Virus record (IMG/VR): IMGVR_UViG_3300037847_000950
Span: 30,417 to 50,856 of that record
Source: a virus
Length of the DNA: 20,440 nucleotides
Strand: one strand, 5' to 3'
The notes below the pieces were generated by a model. The model was given only the letters and a program-made list of their open reading frames with translations, was not told where the DNA came from and did no database searches. Made by a program: the position numbers and the translations under genes. Numbering within the stretch: the first letter of the stretch is position 1; each line of letters begins with the position of its first letter. This document shows, piece after piece, positions 20,242-20,440 of this stretch.

Positions 20242-20440
20242 TTAAAGGCTCTCAGCCTCGTCACGCTCTTTGCGTGTTTTATAATCATCTCTGCCAGTTA
20301 CCAAGGTTACAAAGTCTGCTTGGTTCGATGGAATTGGATCTGTGAAGCTATCGTCGTTCATAAGCTTTGTAGTCCATTCTGCTTGCATACGCTTCCAGCA
20401 GTTATTCTGCTTTCCTGCTACTGCACCTTCTATCCACTCT
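20242..20440 (-). CDS. Hypothetical protein, C-terminal 65 aa (partial)
   Basis: An open minus-strand frame enters at the right edge (first full codon ends at 20439) and stops with TAA at 20242-20244, 15 bases before the fibre start. The visible part is hydrophilic: EWIEGAVAGKQNNCWKRM, TTKLMNDDSF, DPIPSNQADFVTLVTGRDDY and KTRKERDEAESL. I do not recognise a named family; something similar lies before fibre genes in other marine phages as far as I recall. Composition is as G+C-rich as the first fibre gene. The 5' end is outside the window. Confidence 0.66.
   Translation of the reverse strand, partial: EWIEGAVAGKQNNCWKRMQAEWTTKLMNDDSFTDPIPSNQADFVTLVTGRDDYKTRKERDEAESL

Noticed and set aside
19913-20245. 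A 110-codon plus-strand frame with hydrophobic stretches
   Set aside because: It is antisense to the fibre N-terminus, which has a clear Shine-Dalgarno and typical fibre repeats; the plus-strand frame has no recognised features.
1-20440. tRNA genes, CRISPR arrays, insertion sequences or attachment sites
   Set aside because: I looked for T-arm-like GTTCGA patterns with paired stems, spaced direct repeats and transposase-like frames and found none that hold up; nearly all bases are in the genes listed.

Overview
The window looks like the late (virion and lysis) half of an uncultivated, AT-rich tailed phage, most likely marine and podovirus-like. That reading rests on giant internal or ejection-type proteins, a Gln/Asn-rich repeat structural protein, short tail-fibre proteins, small Lys-rich proteins and a phage ribonucleotide reductase, all resembling genes I recall from marine phages. 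No integrase, tRNA, CRISPR array or insertion sequence is visible. The host cannot be fixed from the sequence; an AT-rich marine proteobacterium is only a guess.

Layout. The left edge (1-684) carries three overlapping plus-strand genes: the C-terminus of a ribonucleotide reductase small subunit, a 69-aa unknown and a 53-aa membrane protein. They are the end of a nucleotide-metabolism block. From 20440 down to 665 everything reads on the minus strand as one tightly packed series of 25 genes. In transcription order these are: the end of an unknown gene; two beta-rich tail-fibre-like proteins; four small proteins (one 86-aa unknown, two with membrane segments, one Lys-rich); the 924-aa hendecad-repeat protein; a 501-aa protein with a cationic 11-residue repeat and a LysM; 171-aa and 577-aa unknowns; a 1827-aa ejection-type protein with an ADP-ribosyltransferase-like C-terminus; a double-LysM protein; an M15 peptidase endolysin; a small unknown; a holin-like protein; a coiled-coil membrane protein; two small two-Cys proteins; three strongly basic proteins; and three short unknowns. 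The two blocks converge and overlap by 20 bases at 665-684.

How they work together (inference). The fibres recognise the host. The 924/501/577/1827-aa set would form the tail or internal ejection apparatus that crosses the envelope. LysM domains hold components on peptidoglycan, and the M15 peptidase with one or more small membrane proteins carries out lysis. Most genes join through ATGA or TAATG overlaps or direct stop-start abutment, so translation is probably coupled along the series. I see no convincing promoter or intrinsic terminator inside it.

Points that stand out: the ART-like domain at the end of the probable ejection protein; the antimicrobial-peptide-like 11-residue repeats at the start of the 501-aa protein; an exact 11-residue lattice in the 924-aa protein; a Gly-Gly motif module shared between virion proteins; a cluster of Lys-rich small proteins; and a base-composition step at the first fibre gene. 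There is no stretch over 300 bases without a gene.
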